From Prolixibacteraceae bacterium (GTDB taxonomy: Bacteria > Bacteroidota > Bacteroidia > Bacteroidales > Prolixibacteraceae): a DNA stretch of 31,368 nt. Within the stretch, counting starts at the first letter, position 1; each line of letters opens with the position of its first letter. Position numbers and translations under genes: made by a program. The notes beneath the pieces are model-generated. The model saw only the letters and a list, made by a program, of their open reading frames with translations. It searched no databases and was not told the origin of the DNA. Shown in pieces: positions 17,230 to 24,361 of this stretch. The stretch spans positions 1 to 31,368 of the forward strand of contig JALOCD010000050.1 in the NCBI GenBank assembly GCA_023228025.1, read 5' to 3'.

Positions 17230-19014
17230 ATGCTAAAAGGACATCCCAAAGGGCTTATCGTAGCCTTTTTCGCCAACATGGGCGAGCGGTTCGGCTTTTA
17301 TACCATGATGGCCATACTTGTACTCTTTCTACAAGTAAAATATGGATTGACGGAACAGGAAGCCGGTAGTTACTACAGTTGGTTCTATTTTGGCATTTAT
17401 GCCCTTGCATTGATTGGCGGTCTTGTCGCTGATTCGACCAATAAATACAAGCTGGTGATCTTCGGCGGCATCCTGATTATGCTCACCGGTTATATTCTTA
17501 TGGCCGTACCCGGACTCTCGTTGACCATGACATTGGTTTCGCTATTTATCATCGCTTTCGGGAACGGAATGTTCAAAGGGAACCTTCAGGCAGTCGTCGG
17601 ACAGCTATACGACGATCCAAAGTACAACAAGCTTCGCGATTCTGCTTTCATGGTATTCTACATGGGTATCAACGTTGGCGCCTTTTTTGCCCCTTTTGCT
17701 GCTACCGGCGTTCGCAACTGGTGGTTGGAAAAGAATGGATATTTGCATGATGGAAGCTTACCGTCGCTCTGCCACCAGTTTATCGATGGTAAAATGACTG
17801 ACCCTACGCAGTTCCAGCTTCTCGCACAGAAAGCAACAATCTCGGGACAAGTGAGCGATCTTGGACAATTTGCCCATAATTATATTGATGTATTCGCCCG
17901 CGGATACAACTATGCATTTGGTATTGCTGCCGGAGCCATGGTCCTTTCGCTGCTGGTTTATGTCTTCTTTCAAAAACATCTGCCCAACAAAGAAAAATCT
18001 GTTGCGAATCAATCCGTCAAAATTGAAAATGGTCCCAAATCCCTGATTATAGCACTTCTAGCATCCGCGGCTACTTTCCTGATCATCTATTATGGTTTGA
18101 ACAACCTGGATATCGCTTTGGCAGTAGGCCTTTTTGTCGCGTTTGCCACCTGGATCATCCTGATGGCCAACAGCGAAGAGAAACCACGGGTAATGGCTTT
18201 GATTATGGTTTTTATCGTTGTTATCTTCTTCTGGATGTCTTTCCATCAAAACGGATTGACCCTTACCTTCTTCGCCCGGGATTACATTGCCAAACAGGTT
18301 GGTCCGTTCACCAATCTATTCTTTAGCGCCCAATCCCTTCTGTCTGTCTTTGGCGCTGTAGCCGGCCTTTTTGTTGCCATTGGAAAAAACAAGACCAGCA
18401 AAGAGCGTCTGTTGGGAATCGCCCTTCTTGTTGTCGGCTCTGGCTTGGCCTATTATTTCATGAGCGGTTATAAAAACGAGAATGCCATCGCACCTGAAAT
18501 TTTTCAATCCTTCAACCCCTTGTTTATTGTCTTCCTGACTCCATTGGTGATGAGCATTTTTGGTTGGTTGAACAAGAAAGGGATTGAGCCCTCCACTCCA
18601 AAGAAGATTGGATTTGGCATGGTCATCGCGGCTGTCGCCTTCCTGTTAATTCTGGTTGCATCACTTAGCATGGTCTCACCCCATACATTAAACGGGCAGG
18701 CTGTTCCCGACTCTTCCCGGGTTACACCTTATTGGCTGATCAATGGCTACCTTGTTTTTACAATTGCCGAACTTTTCCTCAGTCCGATGGGACTCTCATT
18801 TGTTTCCAAAGTTGCACCACCGCGATTCCAGGGTTTGATGCAAGGGGGCTGGTTGCTGGCAACTGCAGTTGGAAATAAGCTTTTGGTTGTAGGAAGCTTC
18901 TTCTGGAGCAGACTGGATCTCTGGATGTTATGGTCGATCTTTATCATCTGCTGTCTGTTGTCTGCGGCATTTATGTTCTCAATGCTGAAAAAGTTAGAGA
19001 GAGTTACAAATTAA
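17230..19014 (+). CDS. POT/PTR family proton-dependent oligopeptide transporter
   Basis: 594 aa with about 14 hydrophobic segments. The opening HPKGLIVAFFANMGERFGFYTMMAIL corresponds to helix 1 of POT transporters, followed by the helix 2-3 loop (GGLVADSTNKYKLVIFGG) and a helix 4-5 pattern (FGNGMFKGNLQAVVGQLYDD). In canonical POTs helix 1 has ExxERF; here the first Glu is Asn16 (NMGERF, Glu19-Arg20 kept), which may alter proton coupling. A roughly 55-residue hydrophilic insertion follows GYLHDG near residue 178. The gene has its own promoter and terminator, so it is monocistronic. The peptide substrate fits the nearby pepD but is inferred. Confidence 0.9.
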   Translation: MLKGHPKGLIVAFFANMGERFGFYTMMAILVLFLQVKYGLTEQEAGSYYSWFYFGIYALALIGGLVADSTNKYKLVIFGGILIMLTGYILMAVPGLSLTMTLVSLFIIAFGNGMFKGNLQAVVGQLYDDPKYNKLRDSAFMVFYMGINVGAFFAPFAATGVRNWWLEKNGYLHDGSLPSLCHQFIDGKMTDPTQFQLLAQKATISGQVSDLGQFAHNYIDVFARGYNYAFGIAAGAMVLSLLVYVFFQKHLPNKEKSVANQSVKIENGPKSLIIALLASAATFLIIYYGLNNLDIALAVGLFVAFATWIILMANSEEKPRVMALIMVFIVVIFFWMSFHQNGLTLTFFARDYIAKQVGPFTNLFFSAQSLLSVFGAVAGLFVAIGKNKTSKERLLGIALLVVGSGLAYYFMSGYKNENAIAPEIFQSFNPLFIVFLTPLVMSIFGWLNKKGIEPSTPKKIGFGMVIAAVAFLLILVASLSMVSPHTLNGQAVPDSSRVTPYWLINGYLVFTIAELFLSPMGLSFVSKVAPPRFQGLMQGGWLLATAVGNKLLVVGSFFWSRLDLWMLWSIFIICCLLSAAFMFSMLKKLERVTN

Positions 19015-19032
19015 TAAGACCAAAAAATAACC

Positions 19033-19091
19033 ACAATAGGCACATAGGACACAGTAGAATCTATTGTGAACTATGTGCCTATTGTTTTTTT
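19033..19091 (+). terminator. Strong terminator of the peptide transporter gene
   Basis: A perfect 15-bp stem (ACAATAGGCACATAG at 19033-19047, CTATGTGCCTATTGT at 19071-19085) has an inner paired CACAgTA/TAtTGTG segment and is followed by a T run (19085-19091). It lies 19 bp after the stop, between two convergent genes. Its sequence resembles the palindromic repeats elsewhere in the window. Confidence 0.9.
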
Positions 19092-19131
19092 GTTTGAAGG
19101 GTTTGAAAAAAAATCGGCTAGGGATCTTGAT

Positions 19132-19158
19132 ATTATTTGAATTATTTGAACTATTTGA
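19132..19158. repeat. Three tandem 9-nt units across the hipT stop codon
   Basis: ATTATTTGA, ATTATTTGA and ACTATTTGA run head to tail. On the minus strand each unit is in frame with hipT and reads Phe-Lys-stop, so the gene has three successive in-frame stops; the first is the used TAG at 19153-19151. Confidence 0.75.
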
Positions 19159-20083
19159 ATCCTAAAATACTTATTCTTTTTTGAAGGAGCTCCCTGTATT
19201 TGTCCTTCATTTCACTGGATAAAAAACTAATGTCAATCAGATTAAACCATGTGGGTAATTTTGCTTGAATCGTTTCCAATATTCTTTCAGTGACTTTATC
19301 AGTTAGGTTACAGCGTTCTTTTCCAAAATAGTTGACCAGCATATTCCTATTTAGATTTCTCTTCTTTCCTTTCAGGGATAATGCAATCTCTTCGATATCA
19401 CCTTTCAGAACAATCGAAGAGTTGAGTAGATCATATGCCGGAGAAAGTTCCACCTTATCATTTCTAATTATTATGGAATAGTTTTTCAGGTGCATATCCT
19501 CATTTCCAATCAGAAAGCTGAAAAGTACCAGTTTAAATAGCTTCGCTTTTTCAACGGCAGGAAATGTGCAATAATGATCGATCAGATTCACCAGTCTTTC
19601 CATTGAAAAATTGTATTTGGTATCCCGGCTTAAACCGGCTAGTTGGGCAAAATCTTCCACTGCAATTTTATCTTTCTGCCCTTTCCGGTCAAAACGCCTG
19701 ATAAAATAGTTCAGCGAACCATCCTTTGAATAGATTAAACCATGCAATGGCACCTCAACACCGATACTGGCAGCCAAACGCATGGTGAGGTCTTCGTTTT
19801 GCGGAAGTTCAGGAAAAATATGATGCTGTGGTTTCAGGATATATCTTCCGCCTTTATCTACAATCACAAAAAGGCCATCTTTAATATTTAAAATAGCGCT
19901 TAGTTTGGGTTGAAATCCCTGAATAGACATTTTTGCCGCCCGATGCATGGCTTCAGCCCGTAATTCTTCTGCTGTGAATTCGAGCAAAGAGAGAGACTTT
20001 AATGCCGGAGACAAAAGCTTTAATCCTTTCTCACTATAGGAGCCTTCTTCACAGGGATTGTATGTGATTGGGCAGCGATTCAT
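19151..20083 (-). CDS. hipT: HipT-like serine/threonine kinase toxin (HipA kinase core)
   Basis: 310 aa, the size of the HipA core kinase without its N-terminal subdomain. Visible motifs are the Gly-rich loop SIQGFQPKLS (from Ser53), ATP-binding lysine in YILKPQ (Lys84), catalytic loop GNEDMHLKNYS (Asp196, Asn201) and metal-binding PAYDLL (Asp218). HipA-family kinases inactivate aminoacyl-tRNA synthetases by phosphorylation and stop growth. In the HipBST system described in E. coli the loop reads SIS with two phosphorylated serines; here the second position is Gln55. The start overlaps the hipS stop by 4 nt (ATGA), implying coupled translation. The target synthetase cannot be told from sequence. 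Confidence 0.9.
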   Translation of the reverse strand: MNRCPITYNPCEEGSYSEKGLKLLSPALKSLSLLEFTAEELRAEAMHRAAKMSIQGFQPKLSAILNIKDGLFVIVDKGGRYILKPQHHIFPELPQNEDLTMRLAASIGVEVPLHGLIYSKDGSLNYFIRRFDRKGQKDKIAVEDFAQLAGLSRDTKYNFSMERLVNLIDHYCTFPAVEKAKLFKLVLFSFLIGNEDMHLKNYSIIIRNDKVELSPAYDLLNSSIVLKGDIEEIALSLKGKKRNLNRNMLVNYFGKERCNLTDKVTERILETIQAKLPTWFNLIDISFLSSEMKDKYRELLQKRISILGFK

Positions 20084-20394
20084 GCTGTAATCTCCTTAAC
20101 CGTTACATTGCCAACCAAATCATTGCCAACCGCTACAAGTTGTGAAAAGAGATCGTTACGGTCAATCTTCCCGAATTTCAGCAGACCTTCCAATTGATAA
20201 CCTTCAGGAAGTAGTCCATCAAAAAAGGGAGGAAATGAATCAAATTCATAAACCTGATGGCTTAATGGCATAGTCAGGGAAACAGGGGTTCCTAAATAGC
20301 CATTGAGGTATTCGAAACGGTATTTTTCGCCAAAATCAAGTTCGCTTAGAATACCTGCCTCCAGGCCACTGACCAATATCTTAGCGGATCTCAT
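20080..20394 (-). CDS. hipS: HipS-like antitoxin (separate HipA N-terminal subdomain)
   Basis: 104 aa, matching the HipA N-terminal subdomain: GEKYRFEYLNGYLGTPVSLTMPL, then FPPFFDGLLPEGYQLEGLLK, which is the characteristic F..F.GLLPEG motif. In HipBST the small HipS protein is the direct antitoxin and inserts a tryptophan into the kinase active site. This protein has no Trp at all; by alignment with my memory of E. coli HipS, Phe57 or Phe58 would take that place. The gene overlaps hipB by 14 nt upstream and hipT by 4 nt downstream, so all three are translated together. An antitoxin role is inferred from architecture. Confidence 0.85.
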   Translation of the reverse strand: MRSAKILVSGLEAGILSELDFGEKYRFEYLNGYLGTPVSLTMPLSHQVYEFDSFPPFFDGLLPEGYQLEGLLKFGKIDRNDLFSQLVAVGNDLVGNVTVKEITA

Positions 20395-20617
20395 CTGAAA
20401 GAATTTGGTTCGAGAAAGGACTTATTAGCTGAACTTTGATATTCAGAGCATTCAGAATTTTGCGCAAGGTATCCAATTGAACGGTTTCCTTGCCCTTTTC
20501 GATATCAAAAATTACAGTTTTGCCAACCCCGGCCATCTCTGCCAACTGAAGCTGACTAAGACCTGCTGCTTTGCGATGCTTTTTAAGTACTGTTGCCAAC
20601 ACCTTAGGTTCCAACAT
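20381..20617 (-). CDS. hipB: HipB-like XRE-family DNA-binding antitoxin/autorepressor
   Basis: 78 aa from the ATG at 20617. A longer frame would use TTG at 20647, but that codon lies at or upstream of the predicted transcription start and its -7 box. Residues about 10-65 are a Cro/C1-type helix-turn-helix (LKKHRKAAGLSQLQLAEMAGVGKTVIFDIEKGKETVQLDTL is the region; key parts LSQLQLAEMAG and VIFDIEKG). It is the first gene of a hipB-hipS-hipT operon and probably represses it through the two palindromes upstream. In HipBST, HipB strengthens neutralisation as well as binding DNA. Confidence 0.9.
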   Translation of the reverse strand: MLEPKVLATVLKKHRKAAGLSQLQLAEMAGVGKTVIFDIEKGKETVQLDTLRKILNALNIKVQLISPFSNQILSDEIR

Positions 20618-20636
20618 AAATATATTGTTATAGCGG

Positions 20637-20668
20637 TAAAAATACAATATCTGCCGATGATAAGCAAA
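20637..20668 (-). promoter_or_regulatory. Candidate hipBST promoter
   Basis: On the minus strand TTTG (20668-20665) is followed after 20 nt by TATTTTTA (20644-20637), one mismatch from TAnnTTTG. It predicts a start about 14 nt before the hipB ATG and excludes the upstream TTG as the main start. The proximal operator begins 15 bp upstream of the -33 box. Confidence 0.6.
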
Positions 20669-20682
20669 TCTTTTTAATAAAA

Positions 20683-20702
20683 ATTACTGCCATAAAGGTA
20701 AT
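20683..20702. promoter_or_regulatory. Proximal HipB operator candidate
   Basis: A 20-bp site starting ATTACTGCC and ending GGTAAT; its outer 5 bp on each side are perfectly inverted. It matches the reverse complement of the distal site at 16 of 20 positions. Confidence 0.6.
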
Positions 20703-20743
20703 TTTATAGTATTTTTGTTGAATCATTGGATAAAAATTAATAA

Positions 20744-20763
20744 ATTACCGCCTTGGCAGTAAT
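20744..20763. promoter_or_regulatory. Distal HipB operator candidate
   Basis: ATTACCGCC-TT-GGCAGTAAT is a 20-bp palindrome with one mismatch in 9-bp arms. It lies 61 bp (centre to centre, about six helical turns) upstream of the proximal site, a spacing that would let bound HipB dimers sit on the same DNA face. Confidence 0.65.
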
Positions 20764-20887
20764 TATAGACGCCGAAATTAATTATCCTGAAAGAGGGAAT
20801 TTGCTTTTTTAGTTCAACTCCCTTACTGCTGTACCCTTCGGCTTTACGCAGGGAGTAGCATTCACTACCCAATCGAAAATTCCTAAA

Positions 20888-22129
20888 TTACTTCCATGGT
20901 TGTAATACCTGTTCCAGTACCCCTTTCCCCTGCACATAGGAGAGAAAGATTCCATAATTGGTAATGGGGATGTTCAACTTTTCGAGGTCGCGCAAACGGG
21001 TTGCCATTCGTTGGGGGGTGATCATGCAACCGCCGCAATGAATGACCAGCTTGATCGTTTTTAGCTCCTCCGGCTCAGGCCACTCCCGTCCAAAAAGGTG
21101 AATGACCTTTACCTCCGGAAATTTTTTGGCGATCAGGTTGGGTATCTGGACGGTTCCGATGTCCTCCTTGATCCTGGAATGGTTGCAGGCTTCTGCGATC
21201 AGAATTGAATCTCCTGAATTCAGGTTGTCAACTGTACGGACAGCATTGGCAAAATTGCTCAGCTTTCCCCTGCTCATGTAGTTGATCATCATGATTGAAA
21301 AAGTGGTCAGGCCTATATCTGAAGGCGTCCAATCTTTCATGATATCCATGGCTTGCGAATCGGTGATGATCACTTTTGGCCTTCGGACAAAACTACCGAG
21401 GAAGCTCTCCCAACGGGCTTTCTCACCAATATCATTCGCCCTTGCCTTAACCAGGTTCATCCGGTAGGAGACCGGATAGCCCCAATGTCGGGTGATGTAC
21501 TCTTCGGCCATGGCCTGCGGCCTGAGATACCTCCCCGGTGGGGTTTCTTCATCCATCGGAATGTTCAGGACATAGAATTCATCCGCAACAACAAAGGGCA
21601 ACAGTTTCGTTGGATTATTTTTTGGAATATAGTTTTGAAGCAGAAATGCCAGGAGGGAAGGCCGGTTATCTGGCGTCAACGCAGAAAGCGCGATCTCATG
21701 GAAACTTTTCAAATCAGGCAGTTGATCTTTCAATCCACCAATTTTCCGCGCATCCTCCTCTTTGAACAGGTTGTAAACGATCAATACTTGTTTGCCCTCG
21801 GTATGGGCCAAGTCCAGTAGAACTTTCCCGGTAGGAAAACCAGGAGAGGATGGATTTATCACAAGCAAAACCAAGTCGCACTCCTTCAGTGCTGCGGTAA
21901 CTTTTTTCCGCTTTTTCTCACCCAAAACATCTGACTCATCGTACCCGGCCGTGTCCATCAATTTGACGGGGCCGATGCCATGTAGTTCCATCAGCGTTAC
22001 CCTGGTATCGGCCGTGGTGCCGGGAGTGGCATCGACAATGGAACTCTCCTGCTGGGAGATAAGGTTCATCAGGGAACTTTTCCCCGCGTTCATGGCGCCA
22101 AATATTCCGATGATATCCCTTTCTGTCAT
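20888..22129 (-). CDS. hydF: [FeFe]-hydrogenase H-cluster maturation GTPase
   Basis: 413 aa from the ATG at 22129; a longer frame from TTG at 22174 overlaps the promoter and is unlikely. The N-terminal GTPase has P-loop GAMNAGKSS (11-19), TPGTTAD (35-41) and DTAG (59-62). The usual NKxD box is replaced by YNLFKEED near 119-126. The C-terminus carries the iron-sulphur signature of HydF, CxHx46HCxxC: Cys315, His317, His364, Cys365, Cys368. HydF is the scaffold that receives the diiron subcluster made by HydE and HydG and delivers it to the hydrogenase. Neither partner nor a hydrogenase gene lies in this window. It implies an anaerobic hydrogen metabolism. Confidence 0.96.
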   Translation of the reverse strand: MTERDIIGIFGAMNAGKSSLMNLISQQESSIVDATPGTTADTRVTLMELHGIGPVKLMDTAGYDESDVLGEKKRKKVTAALKECDLVLLVINPSSPGFPTGKVLLDLAHTEGKQVLIVYNLFKEEDARKIGGLKDQLPDLKSFHEIALSALTPDNRPSLLAFLLQNYIPKNNPTKLLPFVVADEFYVLNIPMDEETPPGRYLRPQAMAEEYITRHWGYPVSYRMNLVKARANDIGEKARWESFLGSFVRRPKVIITDSQAMDIMKDWTPSDIGLTTFSIMMINYMSRGKLSNFANAVRTVDNLNSGDSILIAEACNHSRIKEDIGTVQIPNLIAKKFPEVKVIHLFGREWPEPEELKTIKLVIHCGGCMITPQRMATRLRDLEKLNIPITNYGIFLSYVQGKGVLEQVLQPWK

Positions 22130-22171
22130 GATTGTGGTACAAAATGTAGCTCCATTGCTACACCGAGGTTT

Positions 22172-22179
22172 CAAAAATA
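22172..22179 (-). promoter_or_regulatory. Candidate -7 box for hydF
   Basis: On the minus strand TATTTTTG is a perfect TAnnTTTG match 42 bp upstream of the ATG at 22129. A small TGTAGC/GCTACA hairpin (22145-22162) lies in the leader. No -33 element is clear. Confidence 0.45.
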
Positions 22180-22326
22180 ACGATATCTAAGGAATGATTT
22201 CAGGAAAATCAACATTTTCATCCGTAAATAATTTGTTCTTTTATTGCCGGATAAAACTCGCATAGATCAACATACAGACTATCATAATTTATGGGCGGTC
22301 TATGCTCGTTTCAATCTTTTCTTTTT

Positions 22327-22334
22327 TAGCTTTG
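22327..22334 (+). promoter_or_regulatory. Candidate -7 box for coaD
   Basis: TAGCTTTG is a perfect TAnnTTTG match 18 bp before the coaD ATG. An imperfect inverted repeat (GCATAGATC at 22260-22268, GGTCTATGC at 22297-22305) lies upstream. Confidence 0.5.
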
Positions 22335-22352
22335 TGAAACCAAAATGTTTCC

Positions 22353-22841
22353 ATGAAGAGAATCGCTGTATTCCCGGGTTCATTTGATCCCTTTACGATC
22401 GGCCACGAATCCATCATACGCAGGGCGTTGCCAATGTTTGATGAGATCATCATCATGATTGGCTACAATTCGAACAAAAGGACCTATTATCCCTTGTCGA
22501 AACGCAAGGACTGGATCAAACAGGTTTTTCAGGATGAGCCAAAGATTAAGGTGGGCAAATACGAAGGGCTTACCGTCGACTATTGCCGGAAGGTGCATGC
22601 CCAGTACATCCTCAGGGGACTCCGTACAGCTGCCGACTTTGAGTACGAGCGGGCCATCGGTCAGATCAACAAGAAGATGTATGAGGATATAGAAACGGTA
22701 TTTTTGCTTACGATGCCCGAACATACCGCCATTTCATCCACCATTGTCAGGGATATTCTCCGCCACCGGGGGGATGCTTCCCAGTTCCTTCCCGCCTGTT
22801 TCAACATCGAGGAATTTTACGAAGAACCGGAAGAATCCTGA
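22353..22841 (+). CDS. coaD: Phosphopantetheine adenylyltransferase
   Basis: 162 aa, the normal length. It transfers AMP from ATP to 4'-phosphopantetheine in coenzyme A synthesis. Motifs are FPGSFDPFTIGH with the nucleotide-binding TxGH (Thr15 to His18), YPLSKRKDWI, LRGLR (87-91) and the C-terminal ISSTIVRD (127-134). The enzyme is cytoplasmic and probably essential. The stop is followed after only 2 nt by the start of the thioredoxin-fold gene, so the two are translationally linked. Confidence 0.98.
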   Translation: MKRIAVFPGSFDPFTIGHESIIRRALPMFDEIIIMIGYNSNKRTYYPLSKRKDWIKQVFQDEPKIKVGKYEGLTVDYCRKVHAQYILRGLRTAADFEYERAIGQINKKMYEDIETVFLLTMPEHTAISSTIVRDILRHRGDASQFLPACFNIEEFYEEPEES

Positions 22842-22843
22842 TC

Positions 22844-24253
22844 ATGCTTCGTCTCCTGCTGCTCCTGATTTCCACGCTTTACTTCGGATCCCTATTCGGT
22901 CAGATGGTCTCCATCCATGGTCAGGCGAATGATTATGCAGGGAAAGAGCTCATTTTCTATACCTACCGGGAACCGGTTTCGCACCAGCTGCACCAACTGG
23001 CCAAAACTACCGTTGAAAAGGACGGAACTTTTGCCCTTGAATTATCTGTTGCCCATTCTACCGAAATATATACTGATCTGGAAAAATACAGGGGATCACT
23101 TGTGGTTGAACCTGGCCGTTCCTATCAGATTTCATTGCCTCCCTATTCCCCCCGCACCGCGCAGGAGGCGGCCAGTCCCTATTTCGAACCTGCACTTTAT
23201 TGGTTGGGCATTGAAGGGGCCAAAGCATCAGACCTCAACATCCTGGTAAGGGCTTTCCTGACTGATTACAACCGGGAAATTGAGTTACACACAGTAGATC
23301 TCTATCAAAAAAAATCTCAGGATACGCTGAAAGCCATCTTTTCCCGACTGGAAAATCGCTACCCTTCCGGGAAATTTGACTATCTGAATTCACTGAAAAA
23401 ATATAGTTATGGCGAAATAGAGCTTGCTGTCGACCGACAAAACAAGGAGCAAATCGCAAAAAAATACTTTGCATCAACAGTGATTGCCTTAGACCATCCG
23501 GCTTTTCACCATTTTTTTAACGCGATTTTTTCTGATTATCTAAAAAATAAATCTCAGGACATCCGGCAAATAGAGTTTCTTAAAAAGGCTTTACAGGGAA
23601 ACTTCGAGGGATTTGTCGCGCAACTATCGGGTGCCGGATACCGGAAAGAGGTCGCTGAACTTATTGCCGTTAAAAGTTTTTATGACGGTTATTTTTCAGG
23701 TAAATTCGACAAACCATCGATGCTAAAAGGATTGAATGAAGCCGCGACGCTTTCGACTTTCGAACCGCTAAAAGCCGTCATGCCGGGGATTTTGTCGAAA
23801 ATTACTTCGCTGCAGGAGGGAAGTATTGCTCCTGAATTAATGCTGAGAAGCCAGACAGAACACTCCTTCAAGCTCCGTGCCAACGGAAAGTTTCTCTACC
23901 TGGCTTTCTTCAGGAGCGACAGCAAGGAGAGCCGTGCGGAATTGGATTCTTTGGTTAGTATGAACAAAAAGATAAGCGGGATCCTCACCATTGTACCGGT
24001 ATCGCTCGACAAGAATATGGATGACGCGGTGAAACTGTGGAGCGCAAAAAAATACCCATGGGAACTGATTGCTCCGGTTCATCCCGACCAGGCCATTTCG
24101 GATTATCGGATCAAGGTTGTCCCAACCTTTTATTTGATCTCCCCCGATCAGAAACTGCTTCTCTCACCAGCCTTGTCGCCTACCCACAATTTTGAAGCGC
24201 TTTTTCTGAAGGTTTACCGGGAAAATAGATTCATGCAACAACGGACCAAATAA
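22844..24253 (+). CDS. Exported thioredoxin-fold protein without catalytic cysteines
   Basis: 469 aa. A signal peptide (1-20, cleaved near FGQ) is followed by an N-terminal beta-rich DUF4369-like segment (MVSIHGQANDYAGKELIFYTYRE), a helical middle (about 130-320) and a C-terminal thioredoxin-like domain (about 325-460). The position of the redox CxxC is occupied by FFRSDSKESRAEL, yet the cis-proline loop is kept (VVPTFYLISPD). I see no cysteine anywhere in the protein, so it cannot be a disulphide oxidoreductase. Related Bacteroidota proteins with this layout (TlpA/AhpC-like) normally keep CxxC. It is probably periplasmic; function unknown. It starts 2 nt after coaD stops. Confidence 0.85.
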   Translation: MLRLLLLLISTLYFGSLFGQMVSIHGQANDYAGKELIFYTYREPVSHQLHQLAKTTVEKDGTFALELSVAHSTEIYTDLEKYRGSLVVEPGRSYQISLPPYSPRTAQEAASPYFEPALYWLGIEGAKASDLNILVRAFLTDYNREIELHTVDLYQKKSQDTLKAIFSRLENRYPSGKFDYLNSLKKYSYGEIELAVDRQNKEQIAKKYFASTVIALDHPAFHHFFNAIFSDYLKNKSQDIRQIEFLKKALQGNFEGFVAQLSGAGYRKEVAELIAVKSFYDGYFSGKFDKPSMLKGLNEAATLSTFEPLKAVMPGILSKITSLQEGSIAPELMLRSQTEHSFKLRANGKFLYLAFFRSDSKESRAELDSLVSMNKKISGILTIVPVSLDKNMDDAVKLWSAKKYPWELIAPVHPDQAISDYRIKVVPTFYLISPDQKLLLSPALSPTHNFEALFLKVYRENRFMQQRTK

Positions 24254-24265
24254 TAGACTTTGCAC

Positions 24266-24339
24266 CCTTTGTGTCATCCTTTGAGTCCTTCGTGGTAAAA
24301 ATTATTTCAACACAAAGGTCACCAAGGATAACACAAAGG
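24266..24339. repeat. Palindromic intergenic repeat, copy B
   Basis: Two imperfectly paired arms of about 31 nt (24266-24296 and 24309-24339) surround a 12-nt AT-rich loop. The left arm opens CCTTTGTGTCATCC and the right arm closes GGATAACACAAAGG. It lies between convergent genes and may terminate both. About 30 nt around the loop match copy D with one difference. Confidence 0.88.
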
Positions 24340-24361
24340 ACTCTAAGTAATTGACAGAATC

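Noticed and set aside
19151..20394. hipS/hipT as a frameshifted single hipA pseudogene
   Set aside because: The break falls exactly at the HipA N-subdomain boundary, hipT has its own ATG in a 4-nt ATGA overlap, and both parts are intact. This is the normal HipBST arrangement.
20817..20856. Hairpin ACTCCCT/AGGGAGT as the hydF terminator
   Set aside because: The 7-bp stem has a large 26-nt loop and no U run follows on the minus strand, so it is not a convincing intrinsic terminator.
21353..21820. Open plus-strand frame of 155 codons opposite hydF
   Set aside because: HydF motifs are intact on the minus strand; the antisense frame shows no domain.
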